From positions 23,430,001 through 23,494,000 of the forward strand of contig NC_081820.1 in the NCBI RefSeq assembly GCF_030704535.1: 64,000 nucleotides of DNA, written 5' to 3'. Numbering within the stretch: the first letter of the stretch is position 1; each line of letters opens with the position of its first letter. The translations under genes were made by a program, and so were the position numbers. This DNA comes from Vitis vinifera (lineage: Eukaryota > Streptophyta > Magnoliopsida > Vitales > Vitaceae). Below the pieces are notes generated by a model. It made no database searches and was not told the origin of the DNA. It worked only from the letters and a program-made list of their open reading frames with translations. Below, one piece after another: positions 11,614 to 23,064 of this stretch.

Positions 11614-11976
11614 GTATCAGATCTCTTCGTTTATTAAAATTTTTCTTTGTTTGTTTGATGAGAAACTAAAAGAAAATGAGATAGATTAAAGTTCCGAATC
11701 TTAAAATTTTCATCATTTACACCTGGTGGAAACAGAATCTTCCCCTAAATTAGCGTTGTATAAGTATTTGGCTGAATTTAGAATTTTCAATTTCTTTTCT
11801 TTTCCTTAATTGTATCAGCACCCAAGCAGTCATTTAGGGTTTTTCTGGCTTGAGATATTGGCATTTGATCTATTTGATTTTATTCTTATTCAGAAAAATG
11901 TAAATATATTTGTTAAAGAATTAGAATAACCAAAAATTGATCGTGGAATTGACCTAAAATTTTTCCTATGCTGCAG
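11614..11976 (+). other. Predicted 5'-UTR intron of TRAPPC1
   Basis: The donor CTCTAG/GTATCAG at 11613/11614 and the acceptor TTTTTCCTATGCTGCAG ending at 11976 bracket a plausible leader intron, with the ATG at 12063. It is conserved at the donor but lost at the acceptor in the pseudogene copy. Prediction from splice consensus only. Confidence 0.5.
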
Positions 11977-12062
11977 AAACTTCAAAAACAAAAAAGTTTG
12001 TGTCTCATCTTAATTCACATCTATATTTAGCCGTTGTTGGGTGAATTCATCAATAAGGAAAA

Positions 12063-15000
12063 ATGCAGTTCTTTGGAGGGTCGGAGATCAGCCCATTGCC
12101 GCCGCTGCCAACAGCATCGGGAAACAATGCCCACATGATGTATGTGTTTAACAGGAATGGGGTGTGCTTGCTTTACAGGGAATGGAATCGCCCTCTTAGG
12201 ACTCTGAATGCCCAGCAAGACCATAAGCTCATGTTTGGTCTGCTTTTCTCTCTTAAGTCCTTAACAGCTAAGATGGATCCCACTAGGTATATCTTCTTCC
12301 TAGTCTTTGATTCGAATTGGAACTGTTTTCGGGGTGTTTAGGTGTTTTGTGGAAATGGAATTACTTAGATTTTGTATTTGGATAACTTTTGAAAGCATAA
12401 ATTCATTGTTTGGAATATAATTATAACACATATGTAAATTTATGCATGTGTACCCTGCTCAAGTCAATAAATCCCTATTCCCTACTACCTGGTTTGGGTT
12501 ATTTCCTTTTCATCATTCACATTGGGACACTGTCCATAAGGTGTGACTACACATATACAAACAATCAGAAGATCACATAATGAATTATACACTCAATCCT
12601 TGTTCAACCCTGAGATGGGTGGCTTGAAATCCTTATCTGTAGCTTCTGAGGTTGCAAGCTAGGACTACTTTCCATGAAATGCGTGAGATATAGCTTTGCA
12701 GTATTTCTAGGCATGATGTGTAAAGGTGTACATAATTTCATTTTTTGAATCTTTGAAGTGGTTCTACACCAAAGGGGCTTAGTTTAAAATTTAAATGTGA
12801 GGAAGAACATGATAAAGTCAGTTTAGGTGCTATTTGTGTAAATTTGAATATTTCTTCTTTACTGGAACAGGAAGTATAAGGGCTTCCTTAATTAATAAAC
12901 TGCTGATTAGTAATGCAAATTTTAGTTACTCTTCTAGATTGAACAATATTGATCAATTGACTTCAGTATATAGTTTCTATTTGTAGATAGGTTAATTATT
13001 ACAGTACCCAAACTCTTGTAGAGGTGAACATTCTTCTGATTTTAAGCATACTAAACCTCAGGTTTTAGGCACAGGCACTTCACTTTTCGGCACAAAAAAT
13101 TATTCCATTGTTGTTGATGTATAAATTACTGATGCATATATAATGTTGTGATATGCTTCTAATTTTAGTTTCTTTATCATCATTTCTGGCAGTGTGGAGA
13201 AGGGAAACCTTGGGGTACCTCAGTTACCTGGCCAGGGATGTTCATTTCATAGCTTTCGTACTAATACGTACAAACTAAGTTTCATGGAAAGTCCATCTGG
13301 CATAAAGGTTACTAGAAATGTTCATATTGATTTATTTATTATTTTATTTTATTATATTTATTTTCTTTATTCCTCTCAAGCTCACAGACATGTGTAGAAT
13401 TCCTAATTGTGAACTTCAGTTTCTGCTTTAATTTAGGTGATTCAGTTATGCAGTACTTACCGACAAATTATGGCCATTTAGCAATAGCATTTATGAATAT
13501 ATTTATTGTCAAATTCATTTGGAGCAAATTAGATCCTTAGTTGATAATCATAAGCGATAAGGTTGGTCCCATTGTTTGAGTGGTTTTCTTTGTAGCTGTT
13601 CAAATATAATTAATCAATTATCTTTATAGGGAAAATAGGAATTGTTGAATCGTTATCCGTAAAATGCATGAGCTCCCTATATACATGAGGAAACTTTCTG
13701 AATAGCTATAAATCAACTCCTGGATTCTGTTATTAGATGAATAAAAACTAATGCTAGTAATAATTGTAAAAGTACATTGTAGATGGGAATCCTCTAGGTA
13801 TCTTAAACAATACTGGATATGATCTGTTTCTGGTGGGATTATCCCTCAACCTTAAACAGTGCTCTATCCTCTCAACCTGCTGATATGGTTTTATTAAAAG
13901 CTGACTGAAGATCAGCTCCTTTGAGTGTTGTATGATATTTTCTGTTGTTGGGTTATAGCATCATGTACTCCTGTTGATAAGTTGACGGACCTACAGTTCA
14001 TGCTCTTGCATTGCAAAATTTTTGCAGTATTTACTGACCTTTTGGCTCATGAAATTTCATTTTATCAGTTAATGCATTTGAATATCTGTGTTGAGTTAAT
14101 TATTTTGATGGTGTAGAAAACCATAATATGCTTTCTTCTGACATAATTCTGAGTGTCACTGTATAATATATGTATATATATTTTGTGCAGATTATCTTGG
14201 TCACTCATCCTGGAACTGGTGATCTACGGGAATCCCTGAAGTATATCTATAACTTGTATGTTGAATATGTTGTCAAGAATCCGCTCTATTCTCCGGGAAC
14301 TCCATTCAGGTGCCAAATAAACTTTTATTGTTTTTGAACTCTTAATAAATCTATCAGTTGAGGATTTGAGTGTCTGGTTATTGGAAGTAGAAACCGTGTT
14401 TTTGCAATGCCACATTGGAGATTTCCTTTAGGATATATCCAAGGCAAGTCCCACATGTACCTAGGTATGTTAGGACTCAAATATTTGAAGCTTTCATGCA
14501 CATAGTTGGACATTGACTAGACACCTTTATTGACCATAGTTATATCACATATCAATTTTGGAGATAGTCCTTATATGCCCTGTCACAGCCTGGTTTTTTT
14601 TTTTTTCAAATGGAACAATTGATACTCAAATATAGTATAAGTGCTCTCAAAGATATGGGGATATAAGAATTTAAATGTTGAGTTCCTACTTGATTTTGTG
14701 CAAAAAGAGAATATACAAAACCTGTTATAAAGAGTGCATCTTGTATTAAACTTTGTAACTATTAGTTAACAAAATATGTTTCGTTTCACAAAAGAAACTT
14801 GTACTACATTAATTTACATATACCAAAACCCCATGGTTCACTACGGGTAGCCCATACTACAAGTGTACCTAACAAATATATATATCACATCATTCCTACA
14901 AAAAGATTCAGTCTTTAATACAAAGGCAAAGCCTCAAAACACTATCAATGCGAGCAAACAACATCCAATCACAGTAAAGCAATGCTTAAACATTATTTCC

Positions 15001-17115
15001 TGCATAGGTCTTCTGACCTGCATCTAAAGGTGGAAGGGATAGGGTGAGTTCACAACTCAGTAGGAAAGTTTATAACCATCCTAAGCATATCCTTAAAAAC
15101 TTTGAATTAAACATGTAATTGCATGCATGATAAACATTTTATAACCATTAACAAATATGCAATCATGTCAAACATGTATGCATGTGTTTGCTGGTTTCAT
15201 CTTTGCTTTTCCTTGTCCATCCTTTCACAACTGATAAATTGTTCACCCCCACCAATCTATTATTAGATATCAATGCTCTACAAGATACACGGTCAATATA
15301 ATAATGACTATTCTAGGACATCACCCAAGGGCAAGTCATATCCCGTGTCTTTTGGGACTCATACCTAAGGGCAGAACCAACCCCGTGTCTTTAGGGATTA
15401 AAACTTAGGGGCAGGACCAACCCTATACACCCACATCGGAGTGTCTTCCTCGAGGGCTTTAGGGACTTTCACCCAAGGACCCACGGTCCCACTTAAACAA
15501 TATATCAAAAGATAATGCCTGTAGCATCACATAAACACTTCTCACCAATCAATTCTCTTAATATCATTTGTGATTATTCCATATCCTTCTTGCCATGCAA
15601 CCACACCCTGAACCATTTCCACAACATAGAACCATGAATCTTCATACCAATATGCGTTCCAATCTCAATGTAACATTTCAACACAATAAATTAAGATGCA
15701 ATGACACATTAAAACATTTTACGAAATCATAGAAATGACATGAAATTTCCAACAAATGTTTCAAGGAAAGAAATCAGATACACTATGGGATAACATAAAA
15801 TTCTTTACCTTACACGGACTTTCCCTCTGTGATTCTTCTATGTAGGCAATCTTTATCTATTACAAGGAATTGAAATGAAACACATAATTTATACTTCCTA
15901 ATGATGAAAATTTATACAATTTACTGTTGCTAATTTTTAAATTCTAATATTCTTTAATCTACATGCCTATAGGTTTTCAAATCAAATTTGAATTGAATTA
16001 AACAATATTTACAATGCATATTAATATTCCCTAATTAACTACCAAACACTAATTGCTTTGATTTTCTTAAAGCCTAACCTATTAACAAATCCCAAGTGTC
16101 CAAATAACCTAATTAATCAAATGTTTACTAATCTATTTTTCAATTAAACCAAATTAAACAAAGATTTATGTTGATCGTACCATTAATAAAATACTTAAAG
16201 CTAAATGCTTTAATCCTTAATTAGTTATGATTTTTAACTAAAACATGTTTATACCTAATTACACTCAACTTTTACACAAATTTTACCGTTAATTTGTTTC
16301 AGCATACCATTAAGAACTAAAATAAACCAGAATTACTAAATTAAACAACTTGCTTACCTCAAATCTTCACTTTCTCTCTCAAGATCCTCTCTCTAACCCA
16401 AGCTGCTGCAGCTAAAATGGTGCAAAACGAGCTGCAGACCCTTATATAGGGCTCTCCATGCAGCCAAGTAGGAGGTGGTAGGCCACATGGCTGCTACCAA
16501 CCCACTCAAGTAGGAGGTGGGAGGCCACTTGGCTACCACTAACTCCAACTTCCCAAATTTGCACTTTAGTTCTTCTAGTTATCAAAAATTAAACCCACAA
16601 TTGCCTATTAGTCCTTTAGGTTTTCATAACTATAATCAGCCCCTAAGAACTTAATAAACAGGCTTAAGTCATTAACTAATCTCACTTAACCTTAATCAAA
16701 GTTTAATTCATAATTAAATAGGATTAACACTAAACTAGTTTTAACATCTAATTAAGCACGTTTAAAGTTAAGTACTAAAATAATCATTATTGCCTATTTA
16801 ATTCACTAGTGCTAGGTATTACATGCCCGGATCATTTATGTGTTACTAAACGGGTCAAAATAAACTGAAATTTCTATTACCTAGATAGGCACATGTCTTA
16901 TCTCGCACATTCTACTATGAGCATGACTGGAATTTACTTTATGAATTAGTTTCCTTCTAGTTCTACAGGATAGTTCTTGGTTTTGACTACAAGCTTCAAT
17001 TAAGTTTTTTAACTGTGAAACAATCAAATTCTTACCATATAAACCTGTAATTGGTTTGTGTAGGTCTGAGCTATTCGATAAAGCTCTTGATCAATATGTG
17101 AGGGGTCTTGGATAG
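12063..17115 (+). CDS. TRAPPC1: TRAPP complex subunit 1 (Bet5 orthologue), 4 exons
   Basis: Core subunit of the TRAPP tethering complex, a guanine-nucleotide exchange factor for Rab1/Ypt1 GTPases in ER-Golgi and Golgi traffic (family knowledge). Coding exons: 12063-12286, 13193-13307, 14191-14309 and 17064-17115. All junctions are GT-AG and the phases join cleanly to a 169-residue protein, the usual plant length. The fold is a longin/sybindin-like domain. Recognisable stretches are MQFFGGSEISPLPPLP, YVFNRNGVCLLYREW, QDHKLMFGLLFSLKSL, GCSFHSFRTNTYKLSFMESP, YVEYVVKNPLYSPGTP and the end DQYVRGLG. The 15-residue start insertion before the longin strand is characteristic of plant copies. Intron 3 is enlarged by a solo LTR. 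The 5' half is duplicated as a pseudogene at 0.6-1.6 kb. Expected to be a constitutive single-copy gene. Confidence 0.95.
14581..16823 (-). mobile_element. Solo LTR (fossil LTR retrotransposon) in TRAPPC1 intron 3
   Basis: On the minus strand the element begins TGTAATACC and ends GGCTGTGACA, the usual TG...CA LTR limits. It is flanked by a 5-bp direct repeat TGCCC (14576-14580 and 16824-16828). No internal retroviral-type coding region is present, so it is a solo LTR of about 2.24 kb antisense to the host gene. A minus-strand TATA-like CCCTATATAAGGG near 16440 marks a possible LTR promoter. Family (Copia or Gypsy) cannot be set from the LTR alone. Confidence 0.8.
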
Positions 17116-19140
17116 CATCTCAAGGTAGCACTTAACTGCCATTATCTGGTTTTGCACTCTGAATTATATTTCCATGACTCCGAGTCACTCATCAGTACTT
17201 TTGCTGCCTCATCTAGAGCAATGAAATGAACATGAATTTCCATTTGGCAGATTACAGTCAGTTTGGCTATCAGCATACCAGTAGATTGGTTCATGTGCAG
17301 GTCAGTGAAACTACCCATTTTGTGGATATCATGTCCCAGTTTTCATTACGAGTATGTATTGTGGGAGATAAGCCTATAACTTTGATAGATGGACTTTGAG
17401 AACTGTTTTTTCCCAAGGCTCTGTCCATTAGAAGGGGATCTATTATTGAAATATAGTTTGTGTTTGGTGATAATTTTATTGTAGAACTTCGTGAATATTG
17501 TTCCTTTGTTTCTTGTCCATGCAAAAAGACACATGAATCCATGGTGAAAAGAATTGCATGCATCACTGCTGCTATTATTTAATATCGTTCTAATTATGCT
17601 TTTGCTCCCTTTTTGCAAAAAAATAATTTCCACAACAGATTTCAAGTTTAACTTATTGAATGTGAAGATCCATGCTCTGCGTATTTGGTGGATCCTATGG
17701 CAGTGGCATGCATCTGAGTTACTGGCATGTTCAATTCATCTTTTGGGTTGCCACATCTCTTTTTTCTTCAGATTGAAGCCTAGGCAAAATTTAGCATGTT
17801 GGTTGGTTTCCAAAGCTATGTAGAATTTGTTGTATACAAGATTCTCTCGATTCTTGCTTTCCACTTTTATGGGTTCTCAGGTATCTCGAGTGTGTGAGGA
17901 GTCTGACAAAAAGGCCTTCATTTTGCTTTAATTACATTTGATAGTCTTTTCATGGTATTTATTTATTTATTGTGAATAGACATTTTTGGAACTACATTGA
18001 TAAACATCATCTTTGTTAGTTTTTTCTACTGATGATTTTTCTACAATTTTCTTTTAATGGATGGAAAGTACTAACAGAAAAGCCCAATAAGGGGCAAACC
18101 TAGTAAAGGGGTAATTTACAAGGAAACATTTGAGCTCCCCTGTTTTGTCTATAAGAAGAAAGAGGCATGAAGCCAAGATTGCAAGGAATCATCCAAGCTC
18201 CTCTGTTTATTCTAATAAAAAAAGAAAAAAGCCCAAGGTTTTTGTCATGGAGACAAATTAATAGCATTTAATTTCTGCAGGATTATAAGTTTGAGTTCCT
18301 GCAAGTTTGGTCTTATGTCTTTAGGTGGGAGCCCCTTTTTTTGTAATTGAGGTGCATCATGTTCTTGATTGGTGTTGCCAGGTTCTTGGAATAGCACAAA
18401 TGACTTCAAGAAAGAGTATCTTTACCTGAAACCAATACTGTTGCATAGGCTAAATAACACCTTTAGGATTGAACCTCCCTTTGGAACTTGAAGACATTGC
18501 TGCATAACACTTACAGAGAGTAGCTTAATTTGAGTGTGTTTTTTTCTTAATGAACAATATCCAAGCTTTGATTATTAATTAATTTCAAAGAAATGATATT
18601 GATTATTTATTTGGAAAGATAAAATTCCATGACAGTTTCTTGTTTTTTTTATTATATTTTATTTCTTTCTAAGTATTAGATTTTGGTGGTTAGGTTGTTC
18701 TCGTTGGACGGATAATGGAAAACATGATGTGTGAAGTTTCAAACTGTCTTTCTGATTGACTGGACATTGTTTTGGGTAGTATAGCGCCACATTGGTTTTG
18801 CGGTAGTTCTAGCTACTGAACTGATGTCCTTCAGTATGTATCCTATGCAAGTTTTTACTGGTTCATAAACAGAGATGATGGGCTAATATTCAGTTGTTGC
18901 GAGCCATCCTCTATCTCAGTCAAGGCTGAATTTGGTCTAGAGATTGACATTTCATTTTCGAAATTGTATCTCCTACACATAGACACAGTGCTTTGCGCTT
19001 GGAAATGCAACTCATCAAGTATATGCCCGCTGATTTTATTTTTGTGTAGGGGCCTGGTGACACAATTTTATGGAGATATATGAATTTGGGAAGAGTTCTT
19101 TCAAGGTTTGTAGGTTGACAACCATGGGGAAGAGGCTTTC
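17116..19140. other. TRAPPC1 3' flank and intergenic DNA
   Basis: The first few hundred bases should hold the TRAPPC1 3' UTR and polyadenylation site, but I could not fix its end. The open frames here are short and overlap on both strands without family resemblance. Nothing else is supported. Confidence 0.5.
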
Positions 19141-19420
19141 TTGGTTGGCTGAATGTCCATGTAGTAAGTCGAATGGGGTTCTGTTTAATTTCCTTTTCCT
19201 TCTTCCCTTCAACTTCTTTACTGTTTGGTTGAACCATCCACTGCTGCCATGATGGCTCATTTTGGAGATGTCCGTCACATATAAGCATTTGCCCGAGCAA
19301 AGGTTTAATGGGGTAGTGTTGGTGGAGGAAATGAGGCTGGTGATGCCAATGTAGGAGTCAGAAGTAGGGGTTTGTGTTGGCCATGGAGGTTGAGAAGCCA
19401 GTTAAACAGTTGGTTCATGT
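19141..19420 (+). pseudogene. Decayed UGT88-type glycosyltransferase fragment
   Basis: At 19292-19405 the DNA follows the 3' part of the UGT genes downstream: GCCCGAGCAAAGGTTTAA, then GTGGAGGAAATGAGGCTG and GAGGTTGAGAAGCCAGTTA correspond to the end of the PSPG box (AEQRFN), VEEMKL and EVEKRV. A weaker match at 19141-19200 (frame WLAECPCSKSNGVLF) recalls the [13 protein letters not shown] region. The two pieces lie closer than in an intact gene, so the PSPG box between them is mostly deleted; stops and indels are present. It marks an older, dead member at the left edge of the UGT cluster. The right part is firm; the left part is tentative. Confidence 0.7.
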
Positions 19421-20269
19421 TTGGAATGTTGCAATAGAGAATGTGAACAAGAAATTACTTTCATTCTCATTCATTTTTTTTTCTTTTGATAATTGTGGAT
19501 GTTCAGCTCAATTTACGTACACATCGACTAATTCCACGGGCCCTAAAGTTAATGACCGGATGAGCCTCCGGTGGCCCTTAGACTTTCATTCTCATTCATT
19601 TATGTCTTAAGACTTAAACATCCACAACATCATTATTGAATCCGTCTTGCATAGATTATATTATATAATTAAATGTTTAGAAAATTCTTAAAAATTAAAT
19701 CTGGATTTTAACTTTTCATATTAAAAACTTTTTAAATTAAGTCTGTCTTAAGTTCAGTAACTTAAACATTACCATCCAAGTAGTCTTTATTAATTTTAGA
19801 AGACGGTATCAAAGTTAAATATGTTAATTTTTATCATAAGAAATAAGCAATGAAAAATGAATTATTCTTTAAGTATTTTTTAATCTAAAATATGTTAGAT
19901 TTCCTAATATTAAAATATTTTACAAGCATTAATTATTAATCCAATTAAAATATTAAATTATTTTTCATATTTTCATAAGCAATTTTTATTCAATGTTATA
20001 AAAATCGGATGTCTCATTGAATAAAAAAAGTTATTATAGCATGATTTGATAATTGAATTGTGATAGATCTCTATATAATATAAATATATAATTTATAATT
20101 TATATATTATTAAAATTATAAAAAAATATAAGAATCTTGAAATTATATATATAGATTATAGACACACTGACACTCACTGTAGCCCATGTTCGGAACATGA
20201 GTCATGACATGTGACATATATATATAAACTGCGACCCATATTCGGCACAGTGACATGTGAAAGGATTAT
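19421..20269. other. Intergenic AT-rich DNA with a short GC-rich patch
   Basis: No gene. A GC-rich patch near 19522-19590 (including CCACGGGCCCTAAAGTTAA) stands out from its surroundings and looks like a dispersed plant repeat whose family I cannot name. Around 20175-20260 there is a short imperfect duplication of a GCCCATGTTCGG-like motif. Confidence 0.4.
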
Positions 20270-21190
20270 GACAAAAAAGTTGCGTCAGACATTTGAAACA
20301 AAGGTGGGCTATTTGAAAGAGACAAAAAAAATAAAAAATAAAACAAAACAAAAACCAAAAAATTAAAAAAATAATGTTTGTCCATTAAACATTAAATACG
20401 ATTTTTTTTTTTAAGAATGGGTTTAATTTTCTTTTTAAAATAAAACATCTTTTAAATTAAAAATACTTTTAAAAAGACTCTATGAACGTTTGAAACGAAA
20501 ATAGGTTGTTTGAAAGAGACAAAAAGAAAAAAAAACGAACAAAACAAAAAACAAAAGGAAAAATAAAAAAAAGAATCATGTTTGTTTATAAAACATTATA
20601 TATGATTTTTTAATTTTTTTTAAGGAATTTTTTTTTTTGACATTTTATTAAATGTTTATTTTAAAAAAAACACGTCTTTTAGATTAAAAATACTTAAAAA
20701 AAAGTTTATTAAAAAGAATATAAGTTGCATCATACATATGAAATAAAGGTAAAAATATTATTAAAAAGAACGTAAGTTGCCTCGTACATATGAAATGAAG
20801 GAAGGAAGCTAGGTTGTTTGGAAGAGAGAAAAACAAAACGAAAAACAAAAACAAAAAACAAAAAAAAATATTATATTAGTCCACGAAACATTATATATAT
20901 GATTTTTCAAATTTTTTAAGAATGTTTTTTTTACCCTTTATCAAATGTCTAATTTTTTCTAAGAAAAAAACTTTTAAATTAGAAATATTTTTAAAAAAAA
21001 AACTTCAAAAAAATTCTAAGAATGTGCTTAAATAATGTTTTTTTTTAAAATGCTTTTAATAAAAATATTTTTGGAATAATTATTTATGAAATATTTTGTC
21101 AAGAACCATTATAAATGGTTTTCAACGTGTAAAAAGTGTTTTATAAATATTTCAACTAAAATATTTTTTTTTAAAACATAGAAAAACGAA
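20270..21190. repeat. Upstream repeat array of UGT copy 1 (about 3 units)
   Basis: Degenerate tandem units of about 200-300 bp, each with a TGTTTGTCCAT-AAACATTATATATG core, an ATCTTTTAAATTAGAAATAC-like block, a TTTGAAA-GAAGGTAGGTTGTTTGAAAGAGA block and a run of AAAACAAAA. Cores lie near 20375, 20580 and 20875. The same array, expanded to about seven units, precedes UGT copy 2 (26976-28790), so the array was part of the duplicated block. Confidence 0.75.
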
Positions 21191-21399
21191 CTCTCAAAAT
21201 TCCTTTGTAATTTTTCTAAGAAGTGTATGGGATCCGAAATCGTCCATGTCGTCCTCCATTTTGCTTGGGTTGCACACGGTTTGCTATGCTTCTTTTTTTA
21301 TGCATTCCAAACATCCATCGATTGACCATTAGATGGGAAATTATTGAAGTCTAAAACTACCCGTCTTCCTCTCTCAAACCTGTCCTACCATTCTCTTTC

Positions 21400-21624
21400 A
21401 CAGTGGTGGTAACAGGTGAAATCTCAACGTTAAATCATTATATATACTTTGTTTGTTTCCATGTTGTTGTCAAATTCTTACCTTGGGAACACATACTCCA
21501 CTCTATGTGGGGTGCACGTTTGAAAGAGTCATCACTGACGTCTCCTCTGCAGTATTTAACAATGAAGAGACTGATCCTGAAACAATAAAACCTCTCAGAA
21601 CCACTCTCCCTCTCAGTCTAAGCA
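21400..21624 (+). promoter_or_regulatory. Promoter/5' leader of UGT copy 1
   Basis: ATTATATATACT near 21437 and TATTTAA at 21553-21559 are candidate TATA elements. TGACGTC at 21536-21542 is an as-1/bZIP (TGA-factor) type site. The corresponding leader of UGT copy 2 lacks the roughly 80-bp stretch that carries TGACGTC. Function is inferred from motif only. Confidence 0.45.
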
Positions 21625-23064
21625 ATGGAGAGTGTTGTCTTGTATCCATCACCAGGGATGGGTCACCTCATCTCAATGGTGGAGCTTGGAAAGCTTATAC
21701 TGAAACACCATCCTTCATTCTCCATCACCATATTCATTGTCACTCCACCTTACAACACTGGCTCTACTGCTCCTTATCTCGCCCGCGTCTCCTCCACCAT
21801 TCCTTCCATCACTTTCCACCACCTCCCCACCATTTCTCTCCCTCTCGATTCTTTCTCCTCTCCCAACCATGAAACCCTTGCTTTCGAGCTCCTCCGCCTC
21901 AACAACCCTAACATCCACCAGGCCCTTGTGTCCATCTCCAACAATTCCTCCGTCCGTGCCCTTATCGTTGATTGCTTCTGTACAGCGGCGCTTTCTGTGG
22001 CTGCTCAACTCAACATTCCATTCTACTATTTCTTCACTTCTGGCGCCTGCTGCCTCGCTTCCTTCCTTTACCTCCCTTTCATTCACCAGCAGACTACCAA
22101 AAGCTTTAAAGACCTCAACACCCATCTCCATATTCCGGGTTTACCGCCGGTACCGGCCTCTGACATGGCGAAGCCGATACTTGACAGGGAGGATAAGGCT
22201 TATGAGTTATTCGTAAACATGTCCATACACTTGCCAAGATCAGCTGGAATCATTGTGAACACCTTTGAAGCGCTGGAACCAAGAGCTGTCAAAACGATTT
22301 TGGATGGGCTCTGCGTCCTTGACGGTCCAACCTCACCAATATTCTGCATAGGACCATTAATTGCAGCTGATGATCGATCCGGTGGTGGTGGTGGTGGAGG
22401 GGGAGGTAGCGGCATTCCTGAGTGTTTGACATGGCTCGAATCTCAACCAAAACGCAGCGTTTTGTTTTTGTGTTTTGGGAGCTTGGGTTTGTTCTCAGAA
22501 GAACAGTTGAAGGAGATAGCGGTTGGGTTAGAGAGGAGTGGGCAGAGGTTCTTGTGGGTAGTGCGGAGCCCACCCTCCAAGGACCCGAGCAGGCGTTTTT
22601 TAGCACCACCGGAACCGGATTTGAATTCCCTTCTCCCAGATGGGTTTTTGGATCGAACCAAGGAGAGGGGCCTAATGGTGAAGTCGTGGGCTCCTCAGGT
22701 GGCCGTCTTGAATCACGCCTCTGTTGGAGGGTTTGTGACTCACTGTGGGTGGAACTCAGTGCTTGAAGCAGTGTGTGCAGGCGTGCCAATGGTGGCATGG
22801 CCACTATATGCCGAGCAAAGGTTTAACAGGGTGGTGCTGGTGGAGGAAATGAAGCTAGCCTTTCCAATGGAAGAGTCGGAAGAAGGGTTTGTTACTGCAA
22901 CTGAGGTTGAGAAGCGAGTTAGAGAGTTGATGGAGTCGGAGGAAGGAAACACCCTTCGTCTCCGGATCATGGCCATGAAAGAAGCTGCTGAGACTGCAAT
23001 GAGCGACGGTGGATCATCCCGCACCGCATTAACAAAACTGGTCAAGTCATGGAGGCCAGGATGA
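21625..23064 (+). CDS. UDP-glucosyltransferase, UGT88 family, copy 1
   Basis: Intronless 479-residue family-1 glycosyltransferase (GT1), cytosolic, expected to move glucose from UDP-glucose to a hydroxyl of a small phenolic; UGT88 relatives act on flavonoids, chalcones and dihydrochalcones. Catalytic His14 sits in PSPGMGHL and the partner Asp116 in LIVDCFC. The 44-residue PSPG box spans 355-398 ([16 protein letters not shown] through PLYAEQ). PSPG position 22 is Trp and position 44 Gln, the pattern for UDP-glucose use; Lamiales UGT88D glucuronosyltransferases have Arg at position 22. A Gly run ([11 protein letters not shown], about 253-263), coded by GGT/GGA repeats, lies in the inter-domain region. 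It is about 95-96% identical to copy 2. The exact acceptor cannot be read from sequence. Confidence 0.95.
   Translation: MESVVLYPSPGMGHLISMVELGKLILKHHPSFSITIFIVTPPYNTGSTAPYLARVSSTIPSITFHHLPTISLPLDSFSSPNHETLAFELLRLNNPNIHQALVSISNNSSVRALIVDCFCTAALSVAAQLNIPFYYFFTSGACCLASFLYLPFIHQQTTKSFKDLNTHLHIPGLPPVPASDMAKPILDREDKAYELFVNMSIHLPRSAGIIVNTFEALEPRAVKTILDGLCVLDGPTSPIFCIGPLIAADDRSGGGGGGGGGSGIPECLTWLESQPKRSVLFLCFGSLGLFSEEQLKEIAVGLERSGQRFLWVVRSPPSKDPSRRFLAPPEPDLNSLLPDGFLDRTKERGLMVKSWAPQVAVLNHASVGGFVTHCGWNSVLEAVCAGVPMVAWPLYAEQRFNRVVLVEEMKLAFPMEESEEGFVTATEVEKRVRELMESEEGNTLRLRIMAMKEAAETAMSDGGSSRTALTKLVKSWRPG

Noticed and set aside
17291-17823. Overlapping 89-99-codon frames downstream of TRAPPC1
   Set aside because: Frames on both strands overlap each other and none matches a family; more likely 3' UTR and intergenic DNA.
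19522-19590. GC-rich patch considered as an exon or conserved leader
   Set aside because: It has no open frame extending beyond the patch and looks like a dispersed repeat I cannot name; evidence too thin for a feature of its own.
21715-22804. Long antisense and out-of-frame open frames within the UGT genes (also at 29422-30725, 48843-49616 and 53241-54306)
   Set aside because: They mirror the GC-richer, well-conserved UGT coding frame and have no independent family resemblance.
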